DNA of 64,000 nt from positions 13,446,304 to 13,510,303 of the forward strand of contig OZ234496.1 in the NCBI GenBank assembly GCA_965153455.1. Reading direction: 5' to 3'. This DNA is from Sphagnum compactum. Its lineage: Eukaryota > Bryophyta > Sphagnopsida > Sphagnales. A model generated the notes under the pieces. It did not search any database, was not told the DNA's origin, and saw nothing but the letters and a program-made list of their open reading frames with translations. Below, piece after piece: positions 11,601 through 22,306 of this stretch (position 1 is the first letter of the stretch; each line of letters begins with the position of its first letter). The translations under genes and the position numbers were made by a program.

Positions 11601-14600
11601 CTAAGTCACCTGATGATACCATCACATCCACTAGCTGCCTTTGCTCGGTATCAAGATCCGTGGTAGCCAGAACTTCTGCCATGCTGACTACCCCTGAGAG
11701 AGGTGATCGAATCTCATGCGACATCGTCACCAACATTTCCTTTGCTTGCATTGTCTCCTCTGCAATTTAGAAGCTAGCAAATTTCGTATTAACAAAAAAA
11801 CAAAATAAAATCTTCTCGGCAAAAGAAAAAATCTAGAATTTTTTTTTTCCCCAATTATAACACTTTCAAGGTAACAACTGTTGTGTCAGTTGAACTTTTG
11901 GATTTTTAAAAAGTTAGGACTTAATAAGAGGAATATAATCTCAAGAAATAAGAATAAGGTTTTGTTGTGTGTGCCTGTAATGTGGATGGTCTTATTGAGT
12001 TCGGTTTCCATAGCTTTCTGCACTGCCACTTGCTCTCTCAAACTTGCCATCCTGGCCCTCTTCTCTGCCTGCAAGCAATAAAGTTATTCGTAAAGTCACC
12101 CTCTGTTTCACCCCCTATCTTCTCTGCTTTCACCCCCTATCCCCTGAAACTGGCTGTTCTTGCCGCCTAATCTCCTGACTTTATGGATAACTCTATTAAT
12201 AAGAACAAAATTTGAACTCTTCTTATTATTGTTTCCAAATTCCTAAGGCCTGTTCCTGACACTGGTAAAAGAAAGCATTTGGGCAAAATTTCCTAGCATC
12301 TTTGAAGAGCACCTTATATCCGTGAATAATAAATATCCTTGGTAGAGAAGAGGAGGGATCTAATGCCATCACCCGCACTCTGGGGCGTTACCTTACACTT
12401 CAAATTTCACCGAAAGAGAATGAAAACCAGTAGGCCTCAGAGCATTGGATGATCATGAGTTCAAAATGGCAACCTGTTCAGTAACATCCATAGCCCAGAA
12501 ATTGATGCCAATGGCATCTCCCAACAGGCTAAACACCGGCTCCACAGCAATTAAGAAAGTCTTGACGCCAAAAAGATCGGTATCAAATTCGATTTCACGT
12601 TTCTCTGGGCACCCTTTGCGCAACACCTCGTGTTTGAATTCTGTTAACTCAGAAACTCCTTTTCCGTGGTAGATCTCCATATCTGTCTTCCCAATAATTT
12701 CCTGCAACCGTTCAATTTTCCCGATTTCACAGACAAATTTTCTCATCCGTCCTCCAAAAACAAGTTGGGAAGAACCAGCCAGACAAAATCCCAAGACAAT
12801 CTTTCAAAGCCCAACAAACTTATGTAATGGTAATTTAGCCAGTGCAACTTATATGGAAAATCTCAACCCGACCAAACCATCCAAGTTCATAATTTTTTTT
12901 TAAATCCCCTAATTTGTTGTTATAGGCTAATTCTTTGCGGTAGACTGACTTGTGGGCCAGTGGCATACCTCCTCGGTCAGTGACGGAAATGCATTGTAAA
13001 TGAATCGATACCGCAGTTCCATGTCCTGTAGTAACAACACAAAACCCACATCCATTTGTATAAGTAAAATTTGAAAACTTAGGAAATTTTTTTCAAAAAA
13101 ATAAATAAATTCTTTACTCATTTGAAAGTTTGAACTGTGTTCAAAGGATGAAATAGTTTGCAGATAATTTAAATAGAATAAATTAAAATAAAATAAAATA
13201 GGGTTTTAAAAATTGATGCCAATCGACACATTCAGGATCAATGCTGGGACCTCAACTGGAAAACATGTCAAAATGTCAAAAGCAAGTAAGACAAATCTCA
13301 CAAGGGATTACACAACCAAAGGTGAACAACAACCAAGTGGCTCAAGCTACAAGGGGTTTGGAAAATAAATTATTTGTATGATAATACTTCATAGGAAATT
13401 TGTTCCATGAAGAAGTTCCCAAAAATAATGAACTCCTCCAGTTCAGCTTAGAGTAGGTAAACACTAAACACTTAGTGAACTTTCCTCCAAAATGTGGGAC
13501 CAAATGAAAACCACATGGGTCCCATAGTCTCTCCTCCCCTATAAGGGGCGGAGCCAACAAATAAGGGAGGGTGCGTACCGATGACCAACCACAACAATGG
13601 GTGGGATGGTATGCACCCCCATGACCAACCACAATGGCAAAATTTGGTACCTACCAGATGACTAACCACACCATGGGTGGGATGGTAGGTACCTATCGGA
13701 TGACCAACCATGATTGGTGGGATGGTAGGTACCTACCTGCCTGATGACCGACCATGCTAGATGGTATACCTTGAGCAACCACAATAGGAAATTGGGTACC
13801 TACCTACCTCATGATCAATCATAATTGTAAATTTGGCACCTAATTGAGGACCAACCACACAATGGGTGGTATGGTAGGTACCTAGTTGATGACCAACCGG
13901 AGTGGGAAATTTGGTACCCACCTGATGACCAACCACAATGGGTGCAGTTCTGAGTGCAAAGCGCAGATAACTGTCGCAGCAACGTCGCATATTGTCGCGT
14001 TGTTGTTGCTGCTGCCGTTGTTTGTGCTCCAAATGTGGTTGCTGTTGTTGCCAAGACGAAGAAGAAGAAGAAGGAGGAGGAGGAGGAGAAGAAGTGGCCG
14101 TGGTGGTGATTCGTTTTTGCAGGGTATTCAAAGCTTCAAGTTTTGCACTCAACACTGCCTCTCTTTTTGTACTCTCTGATAGTAACTTCGATAACGCTCT
14201 TGCTCTCTCTCTCCAGTGTTGCTGTCGTGCCTGCTGGTCGTGGTCGTCCTCTTCCACTGGCTGCAGCTGCTGCTGCTCTCCACTCTCTGACGGATTCCAA
14301 GAGCCGGCAGGCGTACCTTCTTCTTCTTCTTCTTCTTCTCCTTTAGAGTACCGAGATTCCTGGAACAGTTGCTGCTTACGCTCTGTTTTGGACCTGATTT
14401 GGTGGTTTTGGAGAGCGGAATCAGTTTTGTAGACGGTGGTGGGCTCATACACTAGTGCCTGATCGTCAAGAAGAAGTTCTCTCTCGGCTTCCTGTCTCTG
14501 TATGTTGAGAACACGCAGTTTTTGTTGCAGCAAGCTTAATGATTTGGCTTGCTTGTCTGAGTAGAGCTCCCTGAGGGCCATTTGCTGATTTGAGGAGTGC

Positions 14601-14944
14601 TGCTGTTGTGGGGGAAGAATCTGGTCGGATTCTTCTTCGCTGCTAGCTGGTTTGAGAAGCACTTGGAGATGGTTTAAGTCTACAAATGTGTGCTCTTTCA
14701 AAAACACACTTCCAGTTGCTGCAGTTGTTGTTGTTCCCAGCCAATTGATTCCCGTTGGTTGTGGATCCTGACGTTTTTTCCGGCGGTCTGTTCGTAGCAG
14801 AGCTTGCATGGTCCTTGGCCACATTGATGGCATGATTGAATCCCCCATGTCTTCTGCTGCTTTCACGTACGTTGTTTCTCCCACAACGCTGTCCATCAGC
14901 CTTCTATGTGCCGTCAACACTGCCCCAGATGCCGGTTTCTTCAT
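8690..14944 (-). CDS. AHK5: Hybrid histidine kinase, AHK5/CKI2 type
   Basis: Sensor kinase of the His-to-Asp phosphorelay. Exons: 14944-13922, 13025-12969, 12701-12474, 12068-11975, 11759-11553, 11337-11165, 10992-10943, 10576-10278, 10123-10026, 9903-9316, 9172-9020, 8812-8690. They join in phase to 3093 nt, 1,030 aa. An in-frame TAG directly precedes the start ATG. The N-terminus (1-340) is Gln/Glu/Ser-rich with coiled-coil-like parts and SMWP, as in AHK5. A PAS region spans about 325-440. The H box is [11 protein letters not shown] with His482. The N box is FINLVSNAIKF, G1 is DTGIGIP (704-710), the F box is LFDKY and G2 is GGTGLGLAI. The receiver (about 888-1028) has Glu896/Asp897, phospho-acceptor Asp940 and Lys1014. 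No transmembrane segment is seen, so a cytosolic protein is expected. Arabidopsis AHK5 (922 aa) acts in ethylene/ABA-linked root and stomatal signalling; that role here is inference. Intron 4 seems GC-AG. Confidence 0.93.
8878..8912. repeat. Interstitial telomere-like repeat in the last kinase intron
   Basis: Four to five degenerate CCCTAAA units run head to tail within the intron between kinase exons 11 and 12. They read on the plus strand as AACCCTAAACCCTAAGCCC and then drift to CTCTAAATCCT. Confidence 0.75.
10737..10762. repeat. Telomere-motif hairpin in kinase intron 7
   Basis: GGGTTTAGGGT (10737-10747) and ACCCTAAACCC (10752-10762) are perfect inverted copies around a 4-base TATT loop. 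It lies in the intron between exons 7 and 8. Confidence 0.75.
13560..13934 (-). repeat. Tandem array of exon 1/intron 1 junction copies in kinase intron 1
   Basis: On the minus strand the exon ends ...CCCATTGTGGTTGGTCATCAG before the donor GTGGGTACC. The same sequence recurs in decayed form about nine more times through the first 360 bases of the intron. Plus-strand landmarks of the GATGACCAACC type start near 13888, 13847, 13811, 13773, 13743, 13699, 13658, 13621 and 13580. Units are about 30-45 bp. Many copies keep a GGTAGGTACC that resembles a 5' splice site. Confidence 0.85.
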
Positions 14945-15828
14945 CTACGCTCCCCGCCCCAGAAAAAAAATAAAACGAAAACCGCAAATCCTCCAGGCAC
15001 CAGGATTGTTGTTCCAGGAGATTGGTGCTGCACCCACCCATCCAAAAAATAATTGCTCCTCACTCTCTGAAATGGGACAGCACCCAACTACAAACAAAAT
15101 GCTGAATCATGAAGCACCCATTTCACAGACAGTCGTCTACTAGGAACTACGACGCACAACTTTTGTTGGCAGCGGCAAATTCTCTTACCTCACGAGACTG
15201 TTCTTCTTTTGCTGTGGTCACTGCTACCACCACACCAGCACCATCACCACAAGCTGGAGTCAAATCAGACACACTGCTGGATCCTTGGTTGTGTGCACAA
15301 GCTAGAGTCAAATCAGACACACTGTTGGATCCTTGGTTGTGTGCAGTAGGGGAGAAAACTCCGCACACCCGCAACTCCACCCCGGCTGAATGATTCCAGT
15401 GAAATCGAAAGCAGAGAAAATCCCCATGATCTTCTTCGTGACAAAAGTCTCTCTTCAAATCAAAGTACTTCTCAACAGCTCATTCCATTCTAACAGAAGC
15501 TACAAAACAAGCCTTATAGAGATGAGCAAGAAGAGACAGAGAGAGAAAAAACAACAACACTCTAAGAAAAACAAATACACATACACATACACACACAAGA
15601 GATATATAATATCTCTTACACAAAGAAATTACACCATTCCAAACAACAATGAATAAGAACTCTACAAACCAAAGGATGAAGAAGAAGAAGGAGGAGGAGG
15701 AGGAGGAGGAGATCTGGACTCTTCTTCTCCCCTAATTAAGTCTAGCTTTCTTTTTTGCTTCTGATGGTGGTTTAGAAATTCTTTTCCAGTAAAGTCAAAA
15801 CACCCATCACAAACACTTATTGTTGCTT
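14945..15828 (-). promoter_or_regulatory. Upstream leader and promoter region of the histidine kinase
   Basis: The kinase ATG is at 14944. Upstream (higher coordinates) lie a 48-bp direct duplication, CT/GA-rich microsatellite (GGA repeats near 15690-15711) and an AT-rich box, GAGATATATAATATCTC at 15599-15615, which is palindromic and could serve as a TATA element. The transcription start is not determined. Confidence 0.35.
15253..15348. repeat. 48-bp tandem duplication
   Basis: Bases 15253-15300 and 15301-15348 are copies of the same 48-bp unit, differing at only a handful of positions. Both contain GAGTCAAATCAGACACACTG and GGATCCTTGGTTGTGTGCA. It lies about 300 bp upstream of the kinase start codon, probably in the leader or promoter. 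Confidence 0.9.
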
Positions 15829-16283
15829 TCAAATGCAAATCTCAAATCGTCATCTTGGTGCAAAAATTGGGAAGAAAAACAAAGCTCTTGGTGAAGAAGC
15901 CAGCGCTGACCCCCCTGGCCTCCCCTGGCCTCCCCTCCCCACCCCCCCTAGTGCCTCAACAACTTCCTCCTTCAGGCAACTTGCACACCTTTCCTGGTCA
16001 GCATCCAATAAGGCCTGTCAAGTGGCCAACTTGCAGTGCAAGTGGATTGTAGGGTTGAATTTTCAAATGCCTTGGTGGGGCTATGAGGACTACTACCATA
16101 ATGATAATGATGATGGGGTTTTTTTTGTTTTGTTTTATCATTTTTGGGTGTTTTCCTTTCCCCCTTTTTCCTTTTTTCTTGGTTTCCTTTGCATTTTTTA
16201 TTCTTAAATATATATTTTCATTATTGGTAACCCTAATATATTCTCCCCCCCCTATACTTCCATTCACTTGCCCCTGAAGCCTT

Positions 16284-16709
16284 CCCCCTAGTCGGCCACA
16301 GTGAACCAGCACCCACCGTTGCACGATGAAGGATGAATGGTAAGTGGTCAGCAAACAGTTGTCTGTTGGGTTCCAGTTCCCTAGCTAGCTAACCATGGTG
16401 GTTACCTCAGGTGCTTTTTTTTACTACCTACCTACTAACAACCTACCCACAAGCAGGTTGTTAGTACGTAGGTAGGTAGGTAGTACAAACAGCCCTTACC
16501 TATGTGTAAACCATCTACTTACCTAGTAGTTACCTAATTTCCTACACCTATCTACCTCTATATATGACCTGTTTCCTACAGAATTGTTTACCAAGGTGAA
16601 ACCGAATATTAACTGAGTTGAGGTTCATCCATAAGTGGGCAATAAGAGGCATCCAGTGGATGATGCACTGGTGGGTGCTGGTTCACTGTGACCCCCCCCA
16701 CCCCCTAGT
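16284..16709. mobile_element. Small Mutator-like element with 9-bp target duplication
   Basis: A perfect 21-bp inverted repeat, CACAGTGAACCAGCACCCACC at 16297-16317 and its complement at 16670-16690, lies inside direct copies of CCCCCTAGT at 16284-16292 and 16701-16709. A 9-bp target duplication is the hallmark of Mutator-like elements. There is no coding capacity. Interior bases 16423-16484 form another hairpin. The exact TIR ends differ between sides next to the C-rich tract, so the family call is moderate. Confidence 0.55.
16423..16484. repeat. Hairpin of CCTA/TAGG units
   Basis: ACTACCTACCTACTAACAAC (from 16423) pairs with GTTGTTAGTACGTAGGTAGG-type sequence ending at 16484, with an 8-base bulge and a 10-base loop. 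It lies inside the Mutator-like element. Confidence 0.7.
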
Positions 16710-16733
16710 GTAATTTGAGGGACCTAGTGTAGC

Positions 16734-17591
16734 CAGTGTTGGACTGGTATCCAGCCACTTTTGAACAAACCAGACTGGTTCTGGTATTTTGGGGGGTTTT
16801 TTTTTTAAAAAAAAAATTCATACCTAGTATTGGGTACTGGTATTAGGATTCAAGGCTGATTTTTTCCCTGGTATATCCAGCAGGTATGAACCTGATTATT
16901 GATACTGGAATAGATATAAGCCGGGTATACATCTCCTTAGGTCCCATATCAGATGGGTACTAGTATATAAAGGTCGGTATTGCCTCAAGTTATACCCGAT
17001 TGGTCGGTTCTTCAGTAGCAATATTGATATCAGTACCATATACCCAGGTTGCACCCTCCATACCAGTACACCACCACTGGCTGTAGCAAGTGTTGGTGTC
17101 TTGGTTTCGGTTCCAGTTTCACACATAACTGGAATCGAGAATCTGGTTCTGGGATTTGGTTCTTCCAAAACAGAAATTCCAGTTCCAGTTCTGGTTCCAG
17201 TTCTAAAAATCCGGCCGAGTTCCAGTCCAGTTGGTACTAACCCAGATCAGAATTGCTGGTTAACCTTCAATTAACCCCCAATTCCCGTCACTTTTTTTTT
17301 TTTTCCTCCCCAAAAACATACATTCCAATTTTGATTCCAGTTCCACACGTAAATGGAACTGGGAACCTGGTTTTGATTCCGGTTCTGGTATATATCTACC
17401 TCATACCAGCCAAAAACCAATCTTTTAGAACCCCGACAAAGGGTCCAAACTGGTTTGTGAACCGTGGGTCAACAAGGGTCAGAACCAGTGTTGTCTTGGT
17501 ATATAAGGAGCAACCTAGGTATATATATACCCTACCCTTCCTTCTCTGCCGGTTCTTTCGTTGGAAAAAGAGAGAATTGCCCCCAACACTG
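16734..17591. mobile_element. hAT-like non-autonomous element with GGTTC-rich interior
   Basis: The ends read CAGTGTTGG (16734) and CCAACACTG (ending 17591), perfect inverted 9-mers of the hAT type. The interior is dense in GGTTC/GAACC and CCAGTTCC units on both strands, like the subterminal repeats of plant hAT elements. The adjacent 8-mers (AGTGTAGC and GTCATAGC) share only the last four bases, so a target duplication is only partly supported. No transposase is seen. Confidence 0.5.
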
Positions 17592-18180
17592 GTCATAGCC
17601 TAAAATGGCATAGGCCCAAAAATTAGGGTGGCCAGATTCCCAAGTGCAAAAAATATGAAAGGCGTTCTGAAGGGCTAGCCTACATGTGAACCACAGAAGG
17701 TCCCTTCAATTGATGAAAGTATATTCCTTTTGGGGAGGTGATTTCAAATACAAAGGGAAAAAAACCTTGAAGTGCATCAAAGGTCGTCTTGTATGGCCGT
17801 TCTTGTAAGGCCTTCTTAAGTTGGTTGGTTAAAATGATGTGTGGAGAAATTCCAATTCTTTTTTAGGTTGTTGAATCCTATTTCTTTCGCTGATTAATTA
17901 GTTGAACACTTTTAATGTGTAATGTGGGTGTTGTATATGAGATCTGAATCTGAAATCTTATATTGATTAATCATTGTTGTGATTAGGGTTTTTTTTTTAA
18001 TAGACATTTTGAATATCTCATGGGTGTCTTTTGCCAATGACACAACCTTCTACTTAGTACGATCGAATGCCAACTTAGAAAGGGCAAGAGGTGTTTTCTA
18101 TCTTTTCTACAAGGTTGTTATTGCTAAGATCAATTAGATCACTTGTTTGTTGCAATATGGGCTTTCCTTAACCCTAGATC
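17592..18180. other. Spacer before the LINE relic
   Basis: No gene is seen. Parts may be upstream LINE sequence too decayed to read. Confidence 0.35.
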
Positions 18181-18876
18181 TTGTTCATGGGGACAAGAAA
18201 AGGAGTTGGCCTAGGTCTTAGAAGGGAAAGGAATGAGATGCCTAAGCTTTCAGGTAAGCTCCCAAGGGAATTGAATTTCAAGCTAGTCTTCAACATTAAA
18301 GCCAAATTGATTTCTTGGACAAAGAAGAAAATCACCATGGCACAAAGGGCCTTTGAGGCCAACCAAGTCCCTCTAATAGCCTATTAGAACCCGACGGTGT
18401 TCAGGTGCAACCAACTCATGGAAATAGTTAGGAATTACTTTTAGAGCAGCAAAACGCTTTGGACCCGACTCAAAGTGCATTGGGATACCTTGACACAAGT
18501 ATAATTGAACAAGGGGGTTTAGCATTCTAAGGCCCCAAGCCCAAGCTCTTCTTACAAAACTTTTCACCAAAGGCCTCTTCCCTAGGCTTGAAACATGAAG
18601 ACAACTCATCCACTTGAGGATCTTCCAATCTAGGTGGCTAGTAGGAACTACTAATCTTTCTTGAGGGATGGAAATTGGCTAATGTATGTAAACAAGCTCA
18701 AGAAATATCCCTTAGAATGTTGGAACTCCATCCAAAGCACTTGGTTTCACATAAAGTCTCACAATCACCAAGTTAGAACTAAGCAATCAAAAAGAGTTCC
18801 TAGGACAACTCCTCTTTGGGAACTCATCCATTTTTACGCCCTTGGTCACAACTCTTATACAAGCATCCACCCTTAG
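18181..18876 (+). pseudogene. LINE reverse transcriptase C-terminal relic
   Basis: Translated plus-strand pieces match the region just after the palm of plant L1-type reverse transcriptases: KAKLISWTKKKITMAQRAF, then FRCNQLMEIVRNYF, then LKVHWDTLTQ, then ILRPQAQALLTKLFTKGLF. The pieces lie in order but are split by stops and at least one frame change. The stop after RNYF is TAG where TGG (Trp) is expected, and a TAA sits where a Gln codon is plausible. LINE proteins of this kind copy their own RNA into the genome; this one is dead. Confidence 0.75.
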
Positions 18877-20503
18877 CCATGGTGAGGTGCACCAAAGCTT
18901 GGCATCTACGGAACTCAACGGGATGCCCATGGCACTTTCTAAAAGATCTTAGAGTCTAAATATCTTCTTGTAGGACCATGGCAGGTGTGGAATGCACCAT
19001 CCCGTGGAATTTGAGTGAGCCCCAATCCATTGAAGGAAGGAGAATGGATCACCACATATTTCCACTAGTTTGTGCAAATAAAGTTTTATACATCATAAAT
19101 TTACCGGAGACAAAATGAAAAGTCTAACCTAAGATTTAATTGGTGTGGTGTTGGTGATTTTTCACATTTGTTTTTCACATTTGTACATTGTTGTGCATCA
19201 AGGCTTATTCATGGTTGGGGTACACAAAAGAAAATTCTAATAACAAAAAAATCTAAAAATCATTATTTTGAGTTTTTATAACATTTATCACATTATAATA
19301 ATTGTTGATTGTTGTAACTTACAATTAGAATGCTAAATTAAGAAAAATATTATAAAATAATTTTTATTTAATACAAAAAAATTAGTCTTTTTAAATAATT
19401 AAAATTCATCTCTTGAATGCATGCTTTTAAAAGGTATTAAAAGGAATACATTTAAGGATGTGATTGGCTTCAAAAAACTTTGAAGGATAAACAATGTTTA
19501 TATTTATGTTTAGTAATGTTCATTAGATGCATTTCATTAATTTATACACCATACAAAAATTGAAGTTACATAATTCATTCCAAAAGCTACAAAATGACTT
19601 TCTTTGGGGGCATTTGGTTGGGGTTTTGTATTCATTAGGCTTAGAATAATTTAAGATTTTATCATGCAAACAAAAAATTGAGTTGTTTATTTAAGCATCA
19701 TTTGCAATTCTAGTTTTGAACCAAAATATTAACAAACAAATACATATGCATATGAAAAATCACCACCATCATATGAATGATCTTATTTTAGATTATTAAA
19801 ATTATTTCATTAAAATTTGTTTTGTGTAAAATAGATTTATAAAAAAAATCCTTTGTCCAAAAAGTTAGTTTACCCAATTGTGAATGCACCCATCAATATT
19901 TTCAGTCAAAAAAAAAAAGGAGAAAATCGTTTATAAAGACAAATTGAAATTTTTTTTGCATGATTCTTTCTTACACATACACTTGAGGTTACAAATTCTA
20001 AATGTAGTGAACACAAAGAATTAACCAAATATGAATTTAAAAAATAGTCATTTTCCCTTGCAAGCCTTTGGAAGGAATTCTATAATTCTTATATTTCTCG
20101 TGTGATTCATATTTGGTTATGCATTCAGTGAACATTGGTAAACATTGATGCAAGCATTTTTTATCCATAATTTTTTTTAAAAATCAATTGTAATACTTAA
20201 TGCATTTTTTTCAATTCCTTTTTAAAAGTTGTAGTTATGACAAGTAACATAGTTAGTTTGAAGAACTCAAAACAATATTTTAATTGTATCCAATTCTAAT
20301 ATTAAATATTCTTATTTATTTTACATGACATCATTCTAATAGTAAATATACAATAATTGACCATAATTATGATGAAATAAATCTCATAAAATCCCAAGGT
20401 TGGGCTATGAAATTTATTTTTGTTAAATCGTCCTTTTCAGGAACCTCAGCCTTGAATAAACCAAAAAGGTTTCATTCAACAAGGGGTGGATGAGGAAGGC
20501 CAA
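18877..20503. other. LINE remnant interrupted by about 1.3-1.6 kb of AT-rich DNA
   Basis: The LINE is readable up to about 18880 and possibly to 19100, then resumes at 20504. The DNA between is very AT-rich and has no frame or recognisable ends. It looks like a later insertion or a strongly decayed stretch; I could not define target duplications. Confidence 0.4.
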
Positions 20504-20737
20504 CTCACGATGGTGGAATGACTATTATACAACTCCAAACCTCGTAGAATATAGGTCCTTATTTAGCTTGTGCTCAATAAGGGTTTGCCCATTGAGTCCT
20601 AGCTTTTGCACATGGGAGAAGACTCCCTTTGTCAATTGTGCAAATAACTCATCGAGATTTGCAAGCATTGCTTATTGGATTGCTCCTACATCACTTTTGT
20701 GTGGGATACTTTCCAAATGGTTTGGCTCAAATGGGGT
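20504..20737 (+). pseudogene. LINE zinc-binding (zf-RVT) domain relic
   Basis: In one frame the plus strand reads LVLNKGLPIES, LLHMGEDSLCQLCK, LIEICKHCLLDCSYITFVW and DTFQMVWLKWG. The CxxC...HxxxxC spacing and the FVW end are typical of the domain at the end of plant LINE ORF2. Stops occur at TGA, TAG and TAA codons in positions where Trp or Gln is expected, which suits transition decay. It is probably the end of the same LINE as 18181-18876. Confidence 0.75.
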
Positions 20738-20766
20738 TCCACCACCTCACCCCTCCCCCCCCCATG

Positions 20767-21455
20767 CTATCCTTTTTTGGCTGCAACCTTTTTATGATAA
20801 GATCTTCGACTCCCCTTCCAATTCAAAGGAGCAAACTCAAGGGCCAACCTAGATGGTTTCATGTACAACAACCCCTTGATAGCCTTCAAAGCTTCATTAT
20901 ATATTTCCTCTAGTTCAAGCATTGCAATAGTAGAAGCAACAACTTCTACTTGAAGGAGAAATTGTTCTCTAGCACTTGGAAGGCAACTATGGAAGTTGAA
21001 CTCGCTATAACTTGGTGGGCACTCAAGAAAGGTAGGCTCAAGAGGAAACTTTTTACTCAAAGTATAATCGAGTAGGATTTTATCAATGAGTGGGGCCACT
21101 AGGATATTGTTAGTTCTATATAGGACTCCATTTGTTAAAATATGCTCCCTCCAATGTACTTTCTAATTCATGAGTAAAAAGGGTTGCTTCCCCTTTGTGT
21201 TTGCAATTCTCTATCTCCCAATGCTCTTGCACATTGGTTGTAGTTTCTCTATTGAAGAAATTTTTCATTAGATGCCCATCCAAATTGAGAATTGGGAATT
21301 TGGATGACAATGGTGACTTTAAAAGATTCCTAAAAGTTAGATGTGAAATAGATGATCTTAGAATGTACCCTAAAGTTTCCAATAACATCCCACTACATTC
21401 CCCAATCCGATTTCCCCAATGTGTTCATTTTGGGTGTTCCACTACTTTCCAATAA
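20767..21455 (-). pseudogene. Two adjacent unidentified coding-like fragments
   Basis: On the minus strand two frames, 21388-21116 and 21099-20767, read as ordinary soluble protein with few low-complexity runs. Examples are HWEIENCKHKGEATLFTHEL and EEIYNEALKAIKGLLYMK. They are separated by stops. They could be remnants of one gene or element about 200 aa long. I do not recognise a family. The opposite strand may belong to the LINE 3' end, so either strand could be the shadow. Confidence 0.3.
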
Positions 21456-22306
21456 AGGTGTCCACCTGTTAAATAACGTTCCTTATCATGTTCCCAATTA
21501 GTGCCATTATTTCTCTAATGTATTCTTTGCCCACAAAGATTTAGTGCTCTAACCTATGGTCAGTTTTTTTGTTAAATAATCTAGAAAATCATAAAATGAA
21601 AATTTCCAAGCTACCCAACGGAGGTGAAGAAAATGTTGAATGTTTCACCTTTCTAATGACAAAATTTGTGAACACAAAATGTAAGCATTTGGATAAGCAA
21701 CCACCCTTTGCAAGCAACCCACATCACACCTTTTGTCCTTCTTATGAGTGAAATTAAGTGCCTTGGTGATTATTTTGCTGTCATGCTTGATCATGTAGAT
21801 GCATGAAGATCGCGACAAATGCTTGCGTTTTCTCTTTGATGGATAATGTTTACTAGGTGTGTTTAATGAGGAATAGATGGCACATATATTCCTCCATTAG
21901 AAAAGTGTGATCTAATAGGCACGAATATGCAACATCTAACCATGCATTCAATGCCACCATCTACCACATACATCCAATAGTTTTGTGAACCCTAAAACCA
22001 AAACCAACACATGACTTTGTTTTAAATGGAAATTTGGATGCACCCAATGAGTAATTAACAATGAATGAAAATAATAATGGGAGAAAACCTCCATCAACCA
22101 ACCGACAATGTCAAAGCTAACATCAACCTCAAGTAGCAAATTCCAAAAAGCAACTTAAAATGCAATATAGAATTCTATACACAAAAGTTCCTCTTACCTC
22201 CCCATGTTAAGTTCCTGAGCACCTTGAAAGTTGATGCAAAGCTATTAAAATGCCCCACGTCCTTTGATACCTCCACCAATTGGTCTCTCAAAAAGACCAC
22301 TCATGC
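21456..22306. other. AT-rich stretch, nothing recognised
   Basis: Only short frames without family features are seen. Confidence 0.45.

Noticed and set aside
13757-13921. Continuation of kinase exon 1 as a 395-codon open frame
   Set aside because: The frame runs on past GHQ only because the intron repeats copy the exon end. Conserved AHK5 sequence resumes at 13025 and CAG|GTGGGT at 13922/13921 is a good donor.
13992-14432. Cys/Ser-rich 146-codon plus-strand frame
   Set aside because: It is the antisense of the CAG/GAA repeat tracts of kinase exon 1; the poly-Cys text is an artefact of that repeat.
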